Source of the DNA: Gammaproteobacteria bacterium
Lineage (GTDB): Bacteria; Pseudomonadota; Gammaproteobacteria; JAJDOJ01
Reading direction: 5' to 3'
NCBI GenBank assembly: GCA_027030565.1
Contig: JALVEU010000140.1
Coordinates: 1 to 33,500, forward strand
Length of the DNA: 33,500 bases
Below, piece after piece: positions 7,649 through 17,660 of the stretch. Each line of letters starts with the position of its first letter. The stretch's first letter is position 1. Position numbers and translations under genes: made by a program. A model generated the notes under the pieces. It had not been told where the DNA came from and ran no database searches. It was given only the letters and a program-made list of their open reading frames with translations.

Positions 7649-8341
7649 TCACTTGAGCCGCATCCGATGGGGGATCAGGGGCTGTTGCACCTGCTGCAAC
7701 AGGGCGGTGTGCTCACCCTCGGTCTCGGGCCCATGCAGGCCGTATTGCTGCGCCTCGCCCAGCACGTCCGTGGGCGTCTGCCAGCGCTCGCCGAACAGGG
7801 CCTGCTGATTGCCCAAGTAGTGGTCGTAACGCCGGTAGTAGTCCTTCCAGCTCTCGGCCTTGCCGGTCTTGATGAGGCCCATGAGCTTGCGCATGCCGGA
7901 AACCACCGCCTCGGGCCGCGGCATGCAGCCGGCGATGTAGAGGTCGACCGGCAGGTAGTCGGCCAAGACCTTGGCGGTGGCGTAGCTCTGCCAGTACATG
8001 CCCCCGTTGACCGTACACGAACAGATGCCGATGACGTACTTGGGCGCGGGCATCTGCTCGTAGGTGAGGATGATCCGTTTGAGCGTCTTGACCGAGACGT
8101 AGCCCGTCACCAGCAGGATGTCGGCCTGGCGCGGGGTGACCATGGGCTGAATCCCCAGGCGCTCCATGTCGAAGCGCGAGGTCATCGCCGGGGGCAGCTC
8201 GATGGCCCCGCACCCGGTGCAGTAGTGCAGCATGAACAGCGAGTGCGAGCGGCAGAAGCGCACGAACTCGTCGAAGACATGGGCCAACGGATTGGTCCGC
8301 TTGGCAAAGGCCCCTTCGGTCCGGACAGGCAGCTCTTTCAT
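7649..8341 (-). CDS. NuoB / hydrogenase small-subunit-like subunit
   Basis: Start MKELPVRTEG (4-nt overlap with NuoH). HYCTGCGAIELPPAMTSRFDMERLGIQP, ADILLVTGYVS, IGICSCTVNGGMYWQSYA and IAGCMPRPEAV. Confidence 0.9.
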   Translation of the reverse strand: MKELPVRTEGAFAKRTNPLAHVFDEFVRFCRSHSLFMLHYCTGCGAIELPPAMTSRFDMERLGIQPMVTPRQADILLVTGYVSVKTLKRIILTYEQMPAPKYVIGICSCTVNGGMYWQSYATAKVLADYLPVDLYIAGCMPRPEAVVSGMRKLMGLIKTGKAESWKDYYRRYDHYLGNQQALFGERWQTPTDVLGEAQQYGLHGPETEGEHTALLQQVQQPLIPHRMRLK

Positions 8342-9225
8342 GACCACATCACCACCGCTAGGCCCAGCAGACCCGCCAGGACCGGCCACTTCCACAGCGA
8401 GCCCAGCATCTGCTCGGCCCGGTAGCGCGGAAACTGAAACGCGATCGTCATGGGGATGGCCACCACCAAGAAGGCCTTGACCAGAAAATCGATCCAGGTC
8501 ACGCCACCGCCCAGGAACAGGGTGGTGTACAGGATACCGGCCGTATACAGGGAGAAACTCTGCATCACGATCAGGCTCCCCAGATACTTGCCGCCCATCT
8601 CCACCATGGGACCGGTGGCGATCTCCGCCGGGGCCACGTAGATCTCGAAGGGCTGCTTGCCCAACATGCCCTGCAGGGCGAACAGCCCCGCAAACGCCAG
8701 CAGCGGCGCCTGGAACAGCCCCCAGCCATGGGCCTGCTGGTATTCGACCATCTGCACCAGGTTGGTGGTTCCATACATCCACGACATGCCGAAGATCACG
8801 ATCACGAACGGGATGTCGTAGGCCAGCATGGCGGTGAGCGCGCGGGAGATGCCGATGGAGGCATTGGGATTGGCGCACTGGCCGGCCGCCAGCGCCATGC
8901 CCAGCGACGGCACCATCAGGAAATAGATGAGCGTGATGACGTCCGTACGGTCGGCGATTCCCGTCATCCCCGGCACGGGAATCAATGTCTCGGCGGCGAT
9001 GTAGCCCCCCACCGCCACGATGATCCCCACGTCGTGGATGAGCCCGTGGGAGATCTGGGTCTGCTTGCCGAAGAACTTCACCACGTCGTACAGGGGCTGG
9101 AAGAACGGCGGACCCACACGCCGCTGAATCTTGGCGGCGATCTTGCGCATCATGAGGAGCATGGCGAGCCCCACCACGAAGGCCACCGCGGGCATCAGCA
9201 CCAGCTCGACGATCAGCGCCATCAT
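8338..9225 (-). CDS. NuoH-like membrane subunit
   Basis: IQRRVGPPFFQPLYDVVKFFGKQ, with FAGLFALQGMLGKQPFEIYVAPAEIATGPMVEMGGKYLG. The upstream stop overlaps the start by 4 nt. Confidence 0.92.
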   Translation of the reverse strand: MMALIVELVLMPAVAFVVGLAMLLMMRKIAAKIQRRVGPPFFQPLYDVVKFFGKQTQISHGLIHDVGIIVAVGGYIAAETLIPVPGMTGIADRTDVITLIYFLMVPSLGMALAAGQCANPNASIGISRALTAMLAYDIPFVIVIFGMSWMYGTTNLVQMVEYQQAHGWGLFQAPLLAFAGLFALQGMLGKQPFEIYVAPAEIATGPMVEMGGKYLGSLIVMQSFSLYTAGILYTTLFLGGGVTWIDFLVKAFLVVAIPMTIAFQFPRYRAEQMLGSLWKWPVLAGLLGLAVVMWS

Positions 9226-11093
9226 GCCGCCACCCACCAGAGCGCCAGGACGGTCACCCCCAGGAGCCAGGCGGCAGGCTGAACCACCCGGTAGACCCCC
9301 GCGGCGGCCTGGGCCAGCAAGTCCGTGGCGGCGACCACGGAATCCTGCAGCCACTGGAAGCTGCCGCGATACCAGGGACCGATGCGGTGCATGAGCCCGG
9401 CATAGAAGTTGTCGCTGTAGTGGTAGCGCACCTCGGCGGTGAGAAAGTGGCCGCCGGCATAGTTGTCCAGTTGATGCACGGTGCGCGCCCGGCCGCCGGC
9501 CAGGAAGATCAAGGCCCCGACACCGAAGCCGGCGAACAGGATGCCCACCACCCAGAGCATGTCCAGCCCCCCGTCCGGCCTCTCCACACCCCCCAGGGTG
9601 GGCGCCAGCACGGCCAGCCCAAGCTCACGCTGCACCGTGGTCAGCCAGTCGAGGACCAGGCCCGGGGCGAGCCCCGTGACGAACACGATGAGGGAGAGGG
9701 CGAGCATGGGTGCCAACATGGACCCGGGGACCTCGCGCACCGACTCGTGCTCCACGCGCAACTGGCCCAGGAAGATGTTGTGCAGCAGCTTATAGACCGA
9801 GACGATGGTGCCCAGGGTACCCACCACCGCCGCCACGAAGAGCAGCGGCTGCCCGTCGTCGATGAGCGCCCGGTAGATGAGCCACTTGGACACGAAGCCA
9901 TTCATGGGTGGGAGCCCCGCCAGGCCGATGATCCCGACGAGCAGCACCAGGAAGGTCAGCGGCATGCGGGTGACCAGACCGCCCAGCTTGTTGAGATCGG
10001 CCGTGCCCGTGCGGTAGACCACCGCCGTGACCGCCATGAAGAGCGCCGCCTGATAGGTCGCATGGTTGAACACGTGCATCAAGCCCCCAGCGCTCGCCAG
10101 GGCATCCCCCATGGCCACCCCCATGAGCATGTAGCCGCCCTGCCCGATGCCGTGCCAGGCGAGGAGCCAGCGCGCATCGTTCTGCTTGAGCGCCGTGAAG
10201 GTCGGCAGGACGATGGTGAAGGCGGCGATCCAGGCCAGCAGCTCGTGGGCCTCCAATGGTGTCCACGGAATGCTGAGGGCCTTGAGCGTCCCCAGCCCCA
10301 GCACCCCGAACAGGGTGAGCAGCATGGCATACAGGCCCATGCGCGAAGAGATGGCCCCCAGGAACGCCGATCCGGGTCCCGGCGTCTCGGCGTAGGCGCC
10401 CGCCTGCCAGAGGTGGAAGGGCAACAGGCCCATCTTCACGCCGAAGCCACCGGACAACAGGATCACCAGGGACCACAAAGTCCCGGCAGAGAGGTCCGGC
10501 ACCACCGCCGCCAATGCGCCAAACTCGAACGAACCGGTGAGCGCATGGGACAACACCATCGCCGCCATGACCGCCATGGCCCCCCCGATGGCATACACCA
10601 GGTACCGCAGCGCCCAGCGCACCCCCACGCCCCCGGCTGCGAGCATCAGCACGAAGCTCGCCCAGCTCACCAGTTCCCAGCCCACGAACAGGGAGAGGAA
10701 GTCGCGGGAGGCCAGGAGCACGTACATGGTCGAGGGGTTCAGGGCCAGGGCGAGCTGCAGCAGGCGCAGATCACCACCTTGCTCGGCGTAGTGCCGCCCC
10801 CAGGCGCCACTCATGAACCACGCCGCCGCCAGCGCGGCACCCGCCGTGATCACGGCGAAGAACCACGACAGGGCCGTGAACTGCCAGCTCAGGCCGTACC
10901 CCAGAACGCTGAATGCGGGGGAGGCCGGCACCGGATCCGCCCCGTAGGCCAGCGGACCCATGAACGCCACCAGCAGGAACTGCACTCCATACAACGCAGT
11001 GAGCCACGGCCCAGCCGAGGGCGAGCGCCCGAAGAGCCCCGCGGCCAGGGCGGTCAGGGCAGAGGCCAACCAGAGCCCGTCCAGCAGCGTCAC
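9222..11093 (-). CDS. MrpD/NuoL-family proton/cation-pumping membrane subunit (first of two)
   Basis: Proton_antipo_M-type core (LASRDFLSLFVGWELVSWASFVLML; FNHATYQAALFMAVTAVVYRTGTADLNKLGGL; GLAGLPPMNGFVSKWLIYRAL). A GTG start at 11093 gives a GTGA overlap with the upstream gene. Confidence 0.88.
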   Translation of the reverse strand: MTLLDGLWLASALTALAAGLFGRSPSAGPWLTALYGVQFLLVAFMGPLAYGADPVPASPAFSVLGYGLSWQFTALSWFFAVITAGAALAAAWFMSGAWGRHYAEQGGDLRLLQLALALNPSTMYVLLASRDFLSLFVGWELVSWASFVLMLAAGGVGVRWALRYLVYAIGGAMAVMAAMVLSHALTGSFEFGALAAVVPDLSAGTLWSLVILLSGGFGVKMGLLPFHLWQAGAYAETPGPGSAFLGAISSRMGLYAMLLTLFGVLGLGTLKALSIPWTPLEAHELLAWIAAFTIVLPTFTALKQNDARWLLAWHGIGQGGYMLMGVAMGDALASAGGLMHVFNHATYQAALFMAVTAVVYRTGTADLNKLGGLVTRMPLTFLVLLVGIIGLAGLPPMNGFVSKWLIYRALIDDGQPLLFVAAVVGTLGTIVSVYKLLHNIFLGQLRVEHESVREVPGSMLAPMLALSLIVFVTGLAPGLVLDWLTTVQRELGLAVLAPTLGGVERPDGGLDMLWVVGILFAGFGVGALIFLAGGRARTVHQLDNYAGGHFLTAEVRYHYSDNFYAGLMHRIGPWYRGSFQWLQDSVVAATDLLAQAAAGVYRVVQPAAWLLGVTVLALWWVAA

Positions 11094-12667
11094 GAGCGTG
11101 CCCCTCGAGTCGGCGACCCCGCCGGCCACCCATAGGCCCGATCAGCACGGCCCATCGGGCGATCGGAACCTCTGGAGGCGGGATGCGCTTCGCTGATGCG
11201 GTCTTCGCGCTGCCCGCGCCGGGCTACCGCGCGATCACCGAGCACGGTGCGTATATAGCCCTGGACGTCGGCCGCTTGCGCGGCCATGGCCTTCAGACCA
11301 TCGCCCAGCGGGTGCAGGGCGAATACGGAACCCACGAGCACCAGGCCGGCGAGGGAGGCCGTCACCAAGTCCAGCCCCCGATGCGGCCCGGGACTCGTGT
11401 AGCCGGCTTCACGCGCCAGTAGCACCGACAAGGTGCGAAACAGATAGGCCGCCTCCACAACCGTGGCCGCCATGACGGTCAGAGCGCCGAGCCACGCCAG
11501 TCCGGTGCCCAACCCCATCAGGCCCATCACGGTGAGGAGCTTGGCCCAGAAGCCCGGCAGGGGCGGCAACCCCACCAGCGACAGCGCGAACAGGATGAAC
11601 AGCCCGCTGGCCAGCCAGTGGCCGCGACCGGCGCCGCGCAGGCCTTCGATGGACCCGCCCCAACGCTCCGCCAACAGGAACAGCGCGGGCTTCACCAGCA
11701 GATGGTGCAGGGCCACGGCGAGCCCGGCGACGATGCCCGCCTCGCCCGGCACCGAGAAGGCGACGAACACGATGCCGAGCTGCCCGATGGACGAGAATGC
11801 GAACTGGCGCCGGAGGTCACGGGCCCGCCAGGCGGCCAGCTCGCCGGCCACGATGCCCAGCATGCCCAGCACCAGCATGAGTTGGGCCGCCTCGGGTTGC
11901 GGAAAGATCAACACCAAGATCCGCACCACCACCAGAACCGCGAGCTTGGACACCAGCCCCGCCAACAGCCCAGCCAGACGCCCGGATACGCTGCCATACA
12001 CCTCCGGCACCCAGCCGTTGACCGGGAACAGCTCGCCCTTGACCCCGAGGCCGATGAGCATGAGGGCAAAGGCCGCCAGCCCCACCGGGTCCTGGAGCCG
12101 CTCCGGGGCGAGTGTGGCCAGATGGGCCAGGTTCAACGTGCCGGTGCGCAGGTAGACGATGGTGATCCCGGCCAGCAGCAGCACCGAGCCCGCCGCGCTC
12201 AGCAGCAGGTAGCGCAGCGCGGCCCCCTGCGCCGCACCGGTACCGCGGCCGGCGATGAGCCCGAAGGAGGCCGCCGCCGTGAGCTCGTAGAAGACGTACA
12301 GGTTGAAGATGTCGCCGGAGAGCGCCAGACCGGTGGCCGAAGCGGTGAGCACCAGCGTGAGCGCGAACTGCTGCGGCGTGCCCTCGCGCGGCCACAACAG
12401 CAACGCCATGAGAGGCACCGCCAGCCCGAACAGCAGGGCCACGGCATCCAGATAGAAGACGATCCCCAGCGGGGGGCGGAAGCCGCCGATGGCAATGGCC
12501 ACCGTGCCACCGTCCAGGCGCGCCCATGCGACCCACAGGACGCCGATGCAGACGGCCAGCGTCCCCCAGCCCAGCCACTGTGCCAGGGCGCGCGAACTGC
12601 GCCCCAACGCTGGAGTCAGGAAGCCAGCGAGCAGGGGCAGGGCCACGGCCAGGACCACGAAGTTCAT
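11090..12667 (-). CDS. MrpD/MnhD-family antiporter subunit (second NuoL/M/N-type subunit)
   Basis: SGDIFNLYVFYELTAAASFGLIA; FPVNGWVPEVYGSVSGRLAGLLAGLVSKLAVLV; LLVKPALFLLAERWGG; LVGLPPLPGFWAKL. Confidence 0.9.
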   Translation of the reverse strand: MNFVVLAVALPLLAGFLTPALGRSSRALAQWLGWGTLAVCIGVLWVAWARLDGGTVAIAIGGFRPPLGIVFYLDAVALLFGLAVPLMALLLWPREGTPQQFALTLVLTASATGLALSGDIFNLYVFYELTAAASFGLIAGRGTGAAQGAALRYLLLSAAGSVLLLAGITIVYLRTGTLNLAHLATLAPERLQDPVGLAAFALMLIGLGVKGELFPVNGWVPEVYGSVSGRLAGLLAGLVSKLAVLVVVRILVLIFPQPEAAQLMLVLGMLGIVAGELAAWRARDLRRQFAFSSIGQLGIVFVAFSVPGEAGIVAGLAVALHHLLVKPALFLLAERWGGSIEGLRGAGRGHWLASGLFILFALSLVGLPPLPGFWAKLLTVMGLMGLGTGLAWLGALTVMAATVVEAAYLFRTLSVLLAREAGYTSPGPHRGLDLVTASLAGLVLVGSVFALHPLGDGLKAMAAQAADVQGYIRTVLGDRAVARRGQREDRISEAHPASRGSDRPMGRADRAYGWPAGSPTRGARS

Positions 12668-13095
12668 GCCGGACGCTCCACGGCCGGCGCGTTGCGGCTG
12701 GTCTCCGGCGGCAGGCCGGCGGCCGCGTCCAGGTCCTCGTGCAAGCGCGCCCGCAGGGTGCGCATCTCCACCGTCCCATAGGCGCGGCGCACGCGCAGCA
12801 CCAGGGCCAGGGCCAGGGCCTGCACGCCCACCCCGATGACGATGGCGGTGAGCACCAGGGCCTGGGGAATCGGGTCCACCATGGGCCCGGGAACCCGACC
12901 CTCCAGTAGAATGGGGGCGAACGCACCCTGACGAAAACCGGACAGCACCAGCAGCAGATTCACCCCAGCCTCGGCCACCGCCAGGGCCAGGACCAGACGC
13001 ACCAGATTGTCCCCCATCACCAGTCCGGCCAACCCGATGATGAGCAGGCTCACCGCACCCGTATACAGGACGATCTCCAGTGGGGGCAGGGTCAC
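12664..13095 (-). CDS. MrpC/MnhC (NuoK-like) antiporter subunit
   Basis: VSLLIIGLAGLVMGDNLVRLVLALAVAEAGVNLLLVL and PIPQALVLTAIVIGVGVQALALALVLR are MnhC/NuoK signatures. Confidence 0.88.
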   Translation of the reverse strand: MTLPPLEIVLYTGAVSLLIIGLAGLVMGDNLVRLVLALAVAEAGVNLLLVLSGFRQGAFAPILLEGRVPGPMVDPIPQALVLTAIVIGVGVQALALALVLRVRRAYGTVEMRTLRARLHEDLDAAAGLPPETSRNAPAVERPA

Positions 13096-13787
13096 GGCTC
13101 AGCGGCCTCCGTCTCCTGCAGGGTGCTCATCAGGCCCGCGATCTCGGCGCCCACCTTGAGCCCTACGGCGATGTAGAGCAGCGGCAGGGTGCCGGCCGAA
13201 AACAGGCTGCCCAAGGCGCCCTTGCCCAGCATCGGTGCGAGGAAGTCGCCCTTCACCGCCAGTGCCCACAGGCCGATCAACACGAACGCCCCACCCGCCA
13301 GCCCCTCGACCCAGTTCACCACAGCGTGGTTCAGGCTGTCCCCAGGGCGGCCCAGCAGCGGCAGGAAGAAGGCGGCGGCGAGGATCACGCCCCCCTGGAA
13401 ACCGCCACCCGGAGTCAAATGGCCGTGCAGGACGATGTACAAACCCACGATCACCAGAAGCGGAAACAGGAGATCGGCCGCCGCCAGCAGGATGAACCCG
13501 CCCTCGGGATCGGGCCGCTGGTCGGCACGTCGTCTCATGCCCGAAAGGATCAGTCCCACGCCGGCGGCCGCCGCGAACAGGATTGAGAGCTCACCCAGGG
13601 TGTCGATACCGCGATAGGCCAGCACCACGGCGGTCACCAGGTTTGCCGCCCCAACGGCCTCGGGACCCTGGCCGAGGATCCCCTCTCCCGCGACCATGGG
13701 CGCCGCCCCCACCGGCAGATCCGCTGCGAGCACGAGCAGGAAGAAACCGAGGCCACCGGCAAACAGCAGCGAAGTGAAGTTACGCAT
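13092..13787 (-). CDS. MnhB/MrpB-domain protein with MbhE/MrpA-C-like N-terminus
   Basis: VTAVVLAYRGIDTLGELSILFAAA (MrpA C-terminal-like) followed by LLFPLLVIVGLYIVLHGHLTPGGGFQGGVILAAAF (MnhB). Confidence 0.88.
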   Translation of the reverse strand: MRNFTSLLFAGGLGFFLLVLAADLPVGAAPMVAGEGILGQGPEAVGAANLVTAVVLAYRGIDTLGELSILFAAAAGVGLILSGMRRRADQRPDPEGGFILLAAADLLFPLLVIVGLYIVLHGHLTPGGGFQGGVILAAAFFLPLLGRPGDSLNHAVVNWVEGLAGGAFVLIGLWALAVKGDFLAPMLGKGALGSLFSAGTLPLLYIAVGLKVGAEIAGLMSTLQETEAAEP

Positions 13788-14076
13788 CGTCGCCCGACCC
13801 CTGCAGGGAATCCCCCGGCCGCGGGTGGTTGTCGTCGCCGAGCCCCCAGAGGCCGAGGCGGCGCAGCGCCAACACCAGGATCACTCCGCTGAGACCCGCC
13901 CCCACCGCAGCCTCGGTCATGGCCACGTCCGGCGCGCGGATGATGACGAACACCACGGAGAGGGCCAACGAGACCACCGAAGAGGCCGCCACGGCGGCCA
14001 GCAGATTGGGCAGCAGCAATACCGCCAGGGCCGAGAGGATCATGATCGCCACCACCAGGACCGTGATCCAGTACAT
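13780..14076 (-). CDS. DUF4040-type/MrpA-C-fragment (MbxD-like) subunit
   Basis: MYWITVLVVAIMILSALAVLLLPNLLAAVAASSVVSLALSVVFVIIRAPDVAMTEAAVGAGLSGVILVLALR (APDVAxTEAxVGAG motif). Confidence 0.8.
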   Translation of the reverse strand: MYWITVLVVAIMILSALAVLLLPNLLAAVAASSVVSLALSVVFVIIRAPDVAMTEAAVGAGLSGVILVLALRRLGLWGLGDDNHPRPGDSLQGSGDDA

Positions 14077-14396
14077 CAGCCCTCCTCCCGGGCCGGCGCT
14101 TCCCGGTCTTCCGGCGCCCGCCAGGGGCGCACGCCCGCGATGAGGAAGGCACGGGCCAGCGCCGACGAGCTCACCGGGCTCGTCACCAGGATGAAGCCGC
14201 CGATACAGACCAGCTTGGTCCACCACTCGGGGTGCAGGAAACCGATGCCGAGCAGAAACGACAGCGCGCCGAGGGTCACCGCCTTGGTGCCCGTCTGGAT
14301 GCGGTTGAATACGTCCGGCATGCGCACGAGCCCCAGTGCGCCCAGGAAGGAGAACGCCGCCCCGATCAGCAGGAACACGTCACCGACCCAGCGCAT
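14076..14396 (-). CDS. MrpG/MnhG antiporter subunit
   Basis: GAAFSFLGALGLVRMPDVFNRIQTGTKAVTLGALSFLLG matches the MnhG signature (RxPDxxxRxxAxxKxxTLG). Confidence 0.9.
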   Translation of the reverse strand: MRWVGDVFLLIGAAFSFLGALGLVRMPDVFNRIQTGTKAVTLGALSFLLGIGFLHPEWWTKLVCIGGFILVTSPVSSSALARAFLIAGVRPWRAPEDREAPAREEG

Positions 14397-14468
14397 GCAC
14401 CACACCTCTGCTGCGGCCCACCGCGCCGGCACCAGACCGGACCGAGCCGGCAGCCGCGGGCAGTGCTC

Positions 14469-14729
14469 TCACGAACGATTCCCTTCCACCACACGGGCCA
14501 GGGCCACCATGCCCACAAAGGAGAGCACGCCGTAGATCATGGCCACGTCGAGGTAGAGGGGGCTTTCGAACACCGCGGCAAAACCGGCCAGCGCCACGGT
14601 GGTCACCACCGAGACCATGTCGGCGCTCACAAAGCGGTCCGGGTTGGTGGGACCCACCACCAGGCGCCCCAGCCCCAGCAGCACGGCTGCACACAAGAGT
14701 ACGGTGGCGACGATCTCGACGGCGGTCAT
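14469..14729 (-). CDS. MrpF/MnhF antiporter subunit
   Basis: LGRLVVGPTNPDRFVSADMVSVVTTV and DVAMIYGVLSFVGMVALARVVE match MrpF. Confidence 0.87.
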   Translation of the reverse strand: MTAVEIVATVLLCAAVLLGLGRLVVGPTNPDRFVSADMVSVVTTVALAGFAAVFESPLYLDVAMIYGVLSFVGMVALARVVEGNRS

Positions 14730-14819
14730 CGTATCTCCCTGGACGGCGACCCGTCCCCAGCTTGCCCGCAATCTACACCGATCGGGCGGCCCGCTACTGA
14801 TCTGGATCAGACCCGATGT

Positions 14820-15332
14820 CTACTGGAGAAAACCCCGAATGTGGCGTTCGAAGCCCGCAGCGATCCGCCGGGTGGCCGACTCCAGATCGGTACCGGGTGA
14901 GGCGTCGATCCAATGGACCAGTATCCGGTCCCCACGCACGTCCACCGACAACGTACCCGGCGTCAGTGTAATGCTGTTGGCCAGTAAGAGCCGCCCAAGA
15001 CGTGATTTCAGCCCGGTCCGCACCTCCACCACCGCCGGCCGGATGGGCAACGACGGCGACAAGACACGTCTGGCCACGTCCAGATTGGCGCGCACCAGGG
15101 CGTAGAAGAAATAGCCGAGATAGGCGACCAGGGCAACGGCTGCCGAAGGCACCAGGCGCACCCCGCCGAGGATGGCGAGCCGCGGCCCTGCGACCGCCAT
15201 GGTCGCCGCCACCACCAGCACCCCGGCGAGCAGTTCCTGTCCGTCGGACGTGCCGGTGAGCAGGACCCAGAGCAGCATGCCCGCAGCAAAACCGACCACG
15301 TACTGGGACAGACGGGGCGAGACTTCGGTCAT
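14820..15332 (-). CDS. MrpE/MnhE antiporter subunit
   Basis: FAAGMLLWVLLTG; YLGYFFYALVRANLDVARRVLSPSLPIRPAVVEVRTGLKSRLGRLLLANSITLTPGTLSVDV. Confidence 0.9.
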   Translation of the reverse strand: MTEVSPRLSQYVVGFAAGMLLWVLLTGTSDGQELLAGVLVVAATMAVAGPRLAILGGVRLVPSAAVALVAYLGYFFYALVRANLDVARRVLSPSLPIRPAVVEVRTGLKSRLGRLLLANSITLTPGTLSVDVRGDRILVHWIDASPGTDLESATRRIAAGFERHIRGFLQ

Positions 15333-15373
15333 GGATCCACTCCCCATAGTGGTCGCCCGGCCACTGAGGACCG

Positions 15374-15417
15374 GGCCTTCCGGAAGGCCAGTCTAGGCCT
15401 TTCTTTCCCGATTGCAA
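15374..15417 (-). promoter_or_regulatory. Putative sigma70-like promoter (TTGCAA-N16-TAGACT) with a 16-bp palindrome GGCCTTCCGGAAGGCC at the predicted start
   Basis: Minus strand: TTGCAA = 15412-15417 and TAGACT = 15390-15395, spacer 16. Perfect palindrome at 15374-15389, about 45 bp upstream of the mrpE-like start. Confidence 0.45.
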
Positions 15418-15528
15418 GGTCGGGTCCCGGCCTGGTCCATCGGAGACATCCGGGCGCGACGGGTTGCACACCGGATGCCACGTCCCACCCGCCGCCGGGC
15501 ACCCAGACCCTTGGCCCATGAGCGAGGC

Positions 15529-16362
<834 letters not shown>

Positions 16363-16466
16363 TCACAACGGGGACGCAGCAGACCTGCAGCGCGGGCCAG
16401 GCACCGATGCAGGATGCATCTCCCCATTTATGCCAACGGCTCCGCGTTCTGCGTGCGAAATCCCCC

Positions 16467-17612
16467 TCAGCCCGAGATGCGCTGCTTGATTTCGTCGAAG
16501 AAATGTTTCACGCCGTCCAGCCACCCGTGGGCTCGGGGGCTGTGGCGCCTGCCACCCCGGCGCATGGTCTCGTCCAGTTCTTCCAGGAGCTCGCGCTGGC
16601 GGCGGGTCAGGTTCACCGGCGTCTCCACGACCACCGTGCAGATGAGATCTCCTGCCGGCCCACCACGCACCGGCCGTACACCCTTGCCTCGCATACGGAA
16701 CTGCTTGCCGGACTGGGTTCCCTCGGGGATCTTGAGCAACACCCGACCCTCCAGTGTGGGAACCTCCACCTCCCCGCCCAGGGCGGCCGTGGTGATGGAA
16801 ACCGGCACCTCACAGAGCAGATCGTTGCCCTCGCGGTGGAACAGCGGATGCGGCCTGACCCGCACCTGTACGTACAGGTCTCCCGGCGGACCGCCATTCT
16901 CTCCGGGCTCCCCTTCGCCGGCCAGGCGTACACGGTCACCGCTGTCCACGCCCGGCGGGATGCGCACGGCCAGGGTCCGCTCCTCACGCACGTAGCCGCT
17001 GCCCCGGCAGGCGCGACACGGCTCCCGCACGACCCGTCCAGAACCACCGCAGTGCGGGCAGGTCTGCTGCACCGAGAAGAACCCCTGCTGCATGCGCACC
17101 TGTCCCACCCCACCGCAGGTGGGGCAGGCCTCCGGCGCGGTGCCCGGGGCCGCACCCGTTCCGTGGCACACCTCACACACCGCCTTGGAAGGGACCCGGA
17201 TCTTGACCTCGGTACCGAAGACGGCCTCCTCCAGGCTCAGCTCCACGGTGAACTGCAGGTCCGAACCGCGGCGCGCACGGCGCGTGCTCCCACGCGCACC
17301 ACCGCCGAAGATGTCTCCGAAGATGTCCTCGAAGATGTCTCCGAAACCGCCGCGGAATCCACCGCCACCGAAGCCCCCGCCCGCCCCCGGAGCCTCCGTA
17401 TGGCCGAACTGGTCGTAGGCGGCGCGTTTCCGGGAGTCGGACAGGCAGGCATACGCCTCCTGGATCTCTTTGAAGCGTGCCTCGGCTTCGGGGTTATCGG
17501 GATTGCGGTCGGGGTGATACTTCATGGCCAGCCGGCGATAGGCCTTCTTGATCTCGGCCTCGCTGGCCGTGCGCGACACGCCCAGAATCTCGTAGTAGTC
17601 CTTCTTCGCCAT
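16467..17612 (-). CDS. dnaJ: Chaperone protein DnaJ
   Basis: J domain with YHPDRN; four CxxCxGxG-type zinc motifs ([32 protein letters not shown]). Confidence 0.97.
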   Translation of the reverse strand: MAKKDYYEILGVSRTASEAEIKKAYRRLAMKYHPDRNPDNPEAEARFKEIQEAYACLSDSRKRAAYDQFGHTEAPGAGGGFGGGGFRGGFGDIFEDIFGDIFGGGARGSTRRARRGSDLQFTVELSLEEAVFGTEVKIRVPSKAVCEVCHGTGAAPGTAPEACPTCGGVGQVRMQQGFFSVQQTCPHCGGSGRVVREPCRACRGSGYVREERTLAVRIPPGVDSGDRVRLAGEGEPGENGGPPGDLYVQVRVRPHPLFHREGNDLLCEVPVSITTAALGGEVEVPTLEGRVLLKIPEGTQSGKQFRMRGKGVRPVRGGPAGDLICTVVVETPVNLTRRQRELLEELDETMRRGGRRHSPRAHGWLDGVKHFFDEIKQRISG

Positions 17613-17632
17613 AATGGTCCGTCAGACACACC

Positions 17633-17660
17633 AAAAGGCCCGGCCCCTCACCGGGGCCGG
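17633..17660 (-). terminator. Hairpin with short T-run between dnaK and dnaJ (possible intercistronic attenuator)
   Basis: CCGGCCCC (17640-17647) / GGGGCCGG (17653-17660) stem; read on the minus strand it is followed by TTTT (17636-17633). A second hairpin GCCCGCC-AGA-GGCGGGC lies at 17680-17696. Confidence 0.5.

Noticed and set aside
5709-8341. Functional [NiFe] hydrogenase
   Set aside because: The large subunit lacks both second cysteines of the CxxC pairs; it was kept as a remodelled site, not called a hydrogenase.
7649-8878. 409-aa ORF suggesting an N-terminal extension of the NuoB-like subunit
   Set aside because: The first ~180 aa are an off-frame reading of nuoH; the real start MKELPVR at 8341 gives the usual 4-nt overlap.
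9387-11135. 582-aa plus-strand ORF rich in His/Gln/Glu/Arg
   Set aside because: Antisense shadow of the MrpD/NuoL subunit; low-complexity hydrophilic translation typical of reverse-complemented membrane-protein codons.
11618-12781. 387-aa plus-strand ORF antisense to the MrpD-like gene
   Set aside because: Same antisense GC artefact; no start context or homologous motif.
14732-14819. Possible small RNA or tRNA in the mrpE-mrpF gap
   Set aside because: Only 90 nt, no cloverleaf, T-loop (GGTTCRANNCC) or terminator signature.
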